Assembly: GCA_054601695.1 (NCBI GenBank)
Contig: BAAHQB010000020.1
Span: 372,001-436,000, forward strand
Length of the DNA stretch: 64,000 nt
Reading direction: 5' to 3'
Source: Amorphochlora amoebiformis
Lineage: Eukaryota > Cercozoa > Chlorarachniophyceae
Shown here: piece after piece, positions 1-64,000 of the stretch
Layout of the letters: every line of letters begins with the position of its first letter
Position numbering within the stretch: position 1 is the stretch's first letter
The notes under the pieces: model-generated
The model's input: the letters and a program-made list of their open reading frames with translations, nothing else
Told to the model about the DNA's origin: nothing
Databases searched by the model: none
Translations under genes and position numbers: made by a program

Positions 1-290
1 ATGCTGAATAATCTGATCTGATCCTAACTCCAACCTAACCACACGCTAATCCTAACCCTAATCGTAACCCTAACCCTAACTCTAAACTACATATTCTCAT
101 CCTAACTCATCCTAGCCCTAACGCTAACCCTAATCATAACCTAAAGCCTAACCCTGACTCTAACCTAACGCTAATCCTGACCCTAACCCTAATTCTAACC
201 CTAACCCTCCTAACCCTAACCCTAACTCTAACCCTAATCCTAATCCTAACCCTAACCCTAACCTAAAGCTTAAACCTAAGACTAACCCCA
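1..290. repeat. Degenerate CCCTAA telomere-like repeat
   Basis: CCCTAA hexamers with frequent single-base changes (CCTAAT, CTCTAA) on the plus strand. Because the carboxypeptidase gene is read leftwards here, this is one of only two blocks where the transcript would carry TTAGGG instead of CCCUAA. The degeneracy and the genes to its right argue for an interstitial repeat rather than a live telomere end. The last carboxypeptidase exon, if inside the window, would have to lie here, but I see no clear candidate. Confidence 0.8.
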
Positions 291-302
291 AACAAATGTA
301 TG

Positions 303-339
<37 letters not shown>

Positions 340-357
340 TATATATATATGTACGAC

Positions 358-15480
<15,123 letters not shown>

Positions 15481-16008
15481 TCCGAGCGAAAAGATTCGAA
15501 AATCCTTTAGCAAGTGTATGTCACTTAGAGTGACATTTTGTATGATATCTTTTTCATTATATGGAATATCCTAGCATGATATATGGAGATATCTTTTTCC
15601 CGATATTTGGATATTTTTGTAAATATCAGAAAAGAATCACATGAATTTGTCGGCTTTGAAGGTTGAATATGCCACTCTCTAAGGTCCCCCCCCCCCTTTC
15701 CCTCTGAAAGATGTAGTTTACCGAATTTACAACTTTTGTATGCTCGACTATCGCATAATTTATTCATTCGTGGATTTTGGGCAAAAAAGCCAAACTTTGA
15801 GAGACGAGGGGGGGGGAGGGGAAGGTATTTTAAAGATGGAGATTCCTTCCCCCGGGGGTTTCGGTGTGGGGGGGGGTTCGGGATTATCGACCGGGGGGGA
15901 TAAGTGATTTTTCAATTTTTCGGTCGGATTTGCGAAAGTATTTGTCGGGTATATCTGGAAACTGACATTGGTTGGTTATATATGTGAAAAATCGATATCT
16001 ATCTTCCG
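15481..16008. promoter_or_regulatory. Divergent promoter interval between carboxypeptidase and mitochondrial carrier
   Basis: About 530 bp nearly free of microsatellite between the carboxypeptidase start (15480, minus) and the carrier start region (plus). It contains a poly-C tract (15686-15699), poly-G tracts (15809-15900) and three close GATATCTTTTTC or GATATTTGGATATTTTT stretches (15545-15615). No TATA box can be called with confidence in such AT-rich DNA. The assignment rests on position. Confidence 0.5.
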
Positions 16009-16057
16009 ATGTTTTGTTATATACACGTATTTGTATTCAGATATATATATATATTTG

Positions 16058-16101
<44 letters not shown>

Positions 16102-16111
16102 CAAATATACA

Positions 16112-16147
<36 letters not shown>

Positions 16148-16148
16148 G

Positions 16149-28723
<12,575 letters not shown>

Positions 28724-28806
28724 ATATATATAACACATGTATATACATATATATATCTATATGTGTGTGTGTGTGTCTAGATGTATTTGTAGGTGTATAC
28801 ATATAT

Positions 28807-28899
<93 letters not shown>

Positions 28900-29009
28900 T
28901 GTACATATTTTTAAATATGTAAAAGAAAAAGTATATATTCATATTGTATGTATATCAATATGTATACTATATAAATATACACATATACATATACATATAT
29001 ATGTAATAA

Positions 29010-29040
<31 letters not shown>

Positions 29041-29153
29041 TATGTGGTTTAAATGTATATTACATGTATGTATATACATACGCATACATATATATATATA
29101 TATATATAGATATATGAGATATATGTACATACATACAAACTCAATACATACTC

Positions 29154-29184
<31 letters not shown>

Positions 29185-29223
29185 CACATATATATATCCA
29201 TATATATACACGCATATATCTAG

Positions 29224-29274
<51 letters not shown>

Positions 29275-29330
29275 TTATGCTAGATATATCCCACATACAA
29301 ACACATCGTACTATCATTGACACATGCATT
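28724..29330. repeat. Convergent intergenic region, (TA)n and (TG)n
   Basis: 3' flank of the carrier gene: TATG, TGTG and (TA)n simple repeats. No exon-like island is visible on either strand. Confidence 0.7.
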
Positions 29331-30116
29331 TTTTAAGGAGATTTTTGTACCAAATGGACGCCCGTCCAAATCCGACGCTCTTCAGATAGCTTCACACCGT
29401 TAACATACTCGAGATCTCGAGATCTCGACACTGTCTAGAGTGTTAACACATACACCCTTAATTCATCGTAGGCATACTCGACACAACTGTTTAGATAGCT
29501 TAAATTCATAAAAAAAAGGTCACTGTTCAGACATCTTTAATTATAATCTAGATAATAAGTCGAGATACTTTTCTACATGTAACTAGCTAGTGCTACTACC
29601 GTACATGTAAGTACATCGTACATGTACGGTTTAACCGTTAGTAGTCTAGGTAGTAGTTTACATCTCTCGAGACAGTGATTAGATCTTGGAAAAATTTCAG
29701 ATGCTATCTAGACTATGTTCTGAGGGTACGTATAGATCTTACTACTAGTACTAGCTTACACGGTACTAGGGTAACCAGGGTCTAGAGAGTTCACACTGAA
29801 TGTTCCATTACTAGTTAGTCTGGCAGTCACACGGACTCACACTGTCTGTAGTCTAGATATACTGCTAGACTGTATTCGTAGTTAAAATTTTGGGTATGAC
29901 CCGAATCTAGCGAATAAACTGCTGTGATGGGCCACTTTCTAGACTTTACATGTCTAGTAAGTCTACAGTCAACGTCAACTAGATCTCAACCAATATTAAT
30001 TAAAGTAAATTCCTAAATATAATTAATTTTAATTGATGTCGGTTAATCGTATACACGGAAGACCAATTTAACAAGTCCAACTTACTTTGGCTATTTAACT
30101 AGTTTAAGCTAGCTGC
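29331..30116. other. Unique CTAG/GATC-rich intergenic DNA
   Basis: About 790 bp without microsatellite. It is rich in CTAG, AGATCT and short palindromes (ACTCGAGATCTCGAGATCTC near 29408, ACATGTAAGTACATCGTACATGT near 29604). Stops occur in all frames and I see no splice-consistent exon. It resembles 61830-62760 in its CTAG-rich composition. Confidence 0.5.
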
Positions 30117-30535
30117 TAAGCTACTAGAGCTATTAGAGGTCAAGGGTTAACATCATCTGAGCTAGCTAGTGAGGTATTAGAGGTCAAGGGATAATATCAT
30201 CTGAGCTAGCTAGTGAGGTATTAGAGGTCAAGGGTTAATATCATCTGAGCTAGCTAGTGAGGTATTAGAGGTCAAGGGATAATATCATCTGAGCTAGCTA
30301 GTGAGCTATTAGAGGTCAAGGGATAATATCATCTGAGCTAGCTAGTGAGGTATTAGAGGTCAAGGGATAATATCATCTGAGCTAGCTAGTGAGGTATTAG
30401 AGGTCAAGGGTTAATATCATCTGAGCTAGCTAGTGAGGTATTAGAGGTCAAGGGTTAATATCATCTGAGCTAGCTAGTGAGCTATTAGAGGTCAAGGGTT
30501 AATATCATCTGAGCTAGCTAGTGAGGTATTAGAGG

Positions 30536-30554
<19 letters not shown>
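30117..30554. repeat. 44-bp minisatellite containing the transporter stop codon
   Basis: About ten tandem units of 44 bp with core AGAGGTCAAGGGATAATATC followed by ATCTGAGCTAGCTAGTGAG. Units differ at a few sites (GGGATAA/GGGTTAA, GAGGT/GAGCT). The rightmost unit overlaps the end of the amino-acid transporter, whose last codons (TDDIIP, stop at 30536-30538) are encoded by the repeat sequence on the minus strand. Confidence 0.9.
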
Positions 30555-49452
<18,898 letters not shown>

Positions 49453-50330
49453 TGTCGAGGTCAAATCAAGGAATTCTCTTATGTTCTCTATTCCACTCGG
49501 TGCAAACTGGCTTATTTACCGTAAATTTGTGGTTTTGAGACAGGCATTTGCTGTTTGATGTGAGATGGCGATGGGACAACAAAAGTGAAGATTAAAATGT
49601 GGTTTTATTCGATGCAAAAAACACGTCATATAATTTTTCTCGCACTTGACAATCAGTCGAGGATGCCACCTCAATTCGACATCTTATTTATGCATTCGAT
49701 TTCTCTGAAATCAGTAACTCTGCTCTCTCCCCTTAAAATATCTTTCTAGAATTCCAATTGGTGCCTGTATCTCAACCGAACTAATAAAAAATCCCGAAAA
49801 AAACACAACCCCCCCCCGGGAATGCACGTACTCTTCGGCCATGAGCGGCGTGAGAAGTGAAATCGCACCTGAAAGCAGACATTTATGGTTAGATCCGCAA
49901 ACTTGGTACCCCACCTTGCCAAAAGTCACAAAACTAAGCCTTGCAGCCTCGCATGTCCACCCCAAAGAGCTTTGTGTGAGGCTTGACTAAGTGGCGTGAA
50001 CTAGGCTCATAGATTGCTGCCGATGTATTTTTTTTGCATTTTTCGTGCCATGATAACCTGCCGATGCCGCCTTCTTCATGGTTCTTAGCGTATATAGCCT
50101 CTTTTCCGCCTTTTTGGACCGAAGTCTGTCACTCGGTCAAAACCCCATGGATGTCAGGAGCACCCGAGTCTCCCTTAGGCCCAAGCGATATCACGAAAAG
50201 AAAAACAATCCAAATTTATCTTCTCGCTGATTCTTCCCCCAATTCCGCACAGCTCGAGGGCACCGCCTAGCCTCCTATATACAGCCATTATCTTGTGTTT
50301 ATCGCAAAGAAGACCAAGAAGAACAAAGAT
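49453..50330. promoter_or_regulatory. Divergent promoter interval between transporter and CSN2
   Basis: About 880 bp, the longest stretch without microsatellite in the gene-dense half, of mixed base composition. It separates the transporter ATG (49452, minus) from the CSN2 ATG (50331, plus). A 78-codon plus frame at 50034-50270 and a minus frame at 50175-50456 lie here but show no family features. It holds a poly-C run (49809-49817) and a poly-T run near 50029-50036. No specific motif can be called. Confidence 0.55.
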
Positions 50331-62760
<12,430 letters not shown>

Positions 62761-62770
62761 GCATTATTAC

Positions 62771-63467
<697 letters not shown>

Positions 63468-63575
63468 AGCCCTCCTCAAACGAATTAAATGATGCTAAAG
63501 CTTAGCGAAGCGTGAAAAACATTCGAAAAAAACCACATCGCAAGATGTGTGTGTGTGTGAACGAATGTTCGGTTG

Positions 63576-63860
63576 TAACATGGAATGTGTGAGACCCAAT
63601 GTTAGATTCCACTCAAGTCAAGGCTCACAGGGCCCTACGAAGGACTGCTCTTATTGCTAAAGAGCTTGGTAGACTTGAAAATAGAGCGGCCCATTCGACG
63701 GAGACAAGACTCAAAACGGCCCGTTGAAGAATTAGCCGTACTGCTGAGCGGCTTGTTGTACCAAATATTGGAGTGGGAATTCATAAATCGATTTGGTCTA
63801 GCACAACACAAATATATATCGGGTATCTATCGAGCAAGACCAAAATAAACAAGAAACTAT
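63576..63860 (+). pseudogene. Non-LTR retrotransposon endonuclease fragment
   Basis: Plus-strand translation VTWNV-stop-DPMLDSTQVK, then RRTALIAKELGRLE and TETRL resembles the start of the APE-type endonuclease of LINEs (T-W-N-V-R-T, then RR-A-L-x-x-E-L-x-R-L, then S-E-T-R). Stop codons and apparent frameshifts show that it is dead. Beyond TETRL a shifted stretch GVGIHKS may be the later 'GVG' segment. It lies just upstream of the unknown gene's ATG. Confidence 0.5.
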
Positions 63861-64000
63861 TCCTCTACTCAAGAAGAGGCTGCAACAACAAATGTATGCA
63901 TGAATATACAATATATATATATATATATATATATATTATGATGCTCAAATAGTTATGTCTAGTATGAATAAAACCTGGTATATGTACACAAACACATATA

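Noticed and set aside
1-290. A true telomere at the left edge
   Set aside because: Hexamers are degenerate and recur inside introns across the whole window; the carboxypeptidase gene appears to continue to or beyond the edge.
15836-15904. ATG frame MEIPSPGGFGVGGGSG as first carrier exon
   Set aside because: Its only GT (AA/GTGATT) leaves phase 2, which does not fit the phase-0 exon at 16149; the Gly run is a poly-G tract.

Overview
The window is intron-rich nuclear DNA of a eukaryote, most likely a protist. About half of it is (TA)n microsatellite and several kilobases are degenerate TTAGGG/CCCTAA repeat. Most long open frames are translated microsatellite (runs of Y and I) or translated hexamer (runs of NP, RV or LT). 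The real genes lie in very short exons (13-126 nt, typically about 50 nt, except a 435-nt first exon of one gene). I found them by joining short non-repeat islands at GT/AG boundaries and requiring the reading phase to carry from island to island. I cannot name the taxon.

Four genes come out nearly complete, in two head-to-head pairs. (1) 358-15480, minus: a secreted/lysosomal serine carboxypeptidase (peptidase family S10, CPVL-like), 21 exons, last exon(s) unresolved or beyond the left edge. (2) 16149-28723, plus: a mitochondrial carrier (SLC25 family) with all three carrier repeats in 18 exons. (3) 30536-49452, minus: a polytopic amino-acid transporter (AAAP/Aa_trans family) in about 29 exons. 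(4) 50331-61536, plus: COP9 signalosome subunit 2 (CSN2) in 17 exons, whose first exon adds an ankyrin-repeat plus acidic domain to the N-terminus. Pairs 1/2 and 3/4 each share a short promoter interval almost free of repeats (15481-16008 and 49453-50330). A fifth gene of unknown function begins at 63467 on the minus strand. The right edge holds the remnant of a non-LTR retrotransposon endonuclease.

The introns carry the unusual biology. Exon edges, with their splice sites, have repeatedly been copied into the neighbouring intron, usually embedded in (TA)n. A 13-nt microexon of the transporter recurs about six times inside a purine/pyrimidine array. A 44-bp minisatellite contains the transporter's last codons and stop codon. 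Telomere-like repeats inside introns are mostly oriented so that the transcript carries CCCUAA, which contains the branch-point-like CUAAC. A tRNA-derived SINE family is scattered through introns.

The four genes do not form a pathway: secreted proteolysis, mitochondrial metabolite transport, amino-acid transport and the deneddylation complex. They are linked by position and by shared repeat-driven intron structure.
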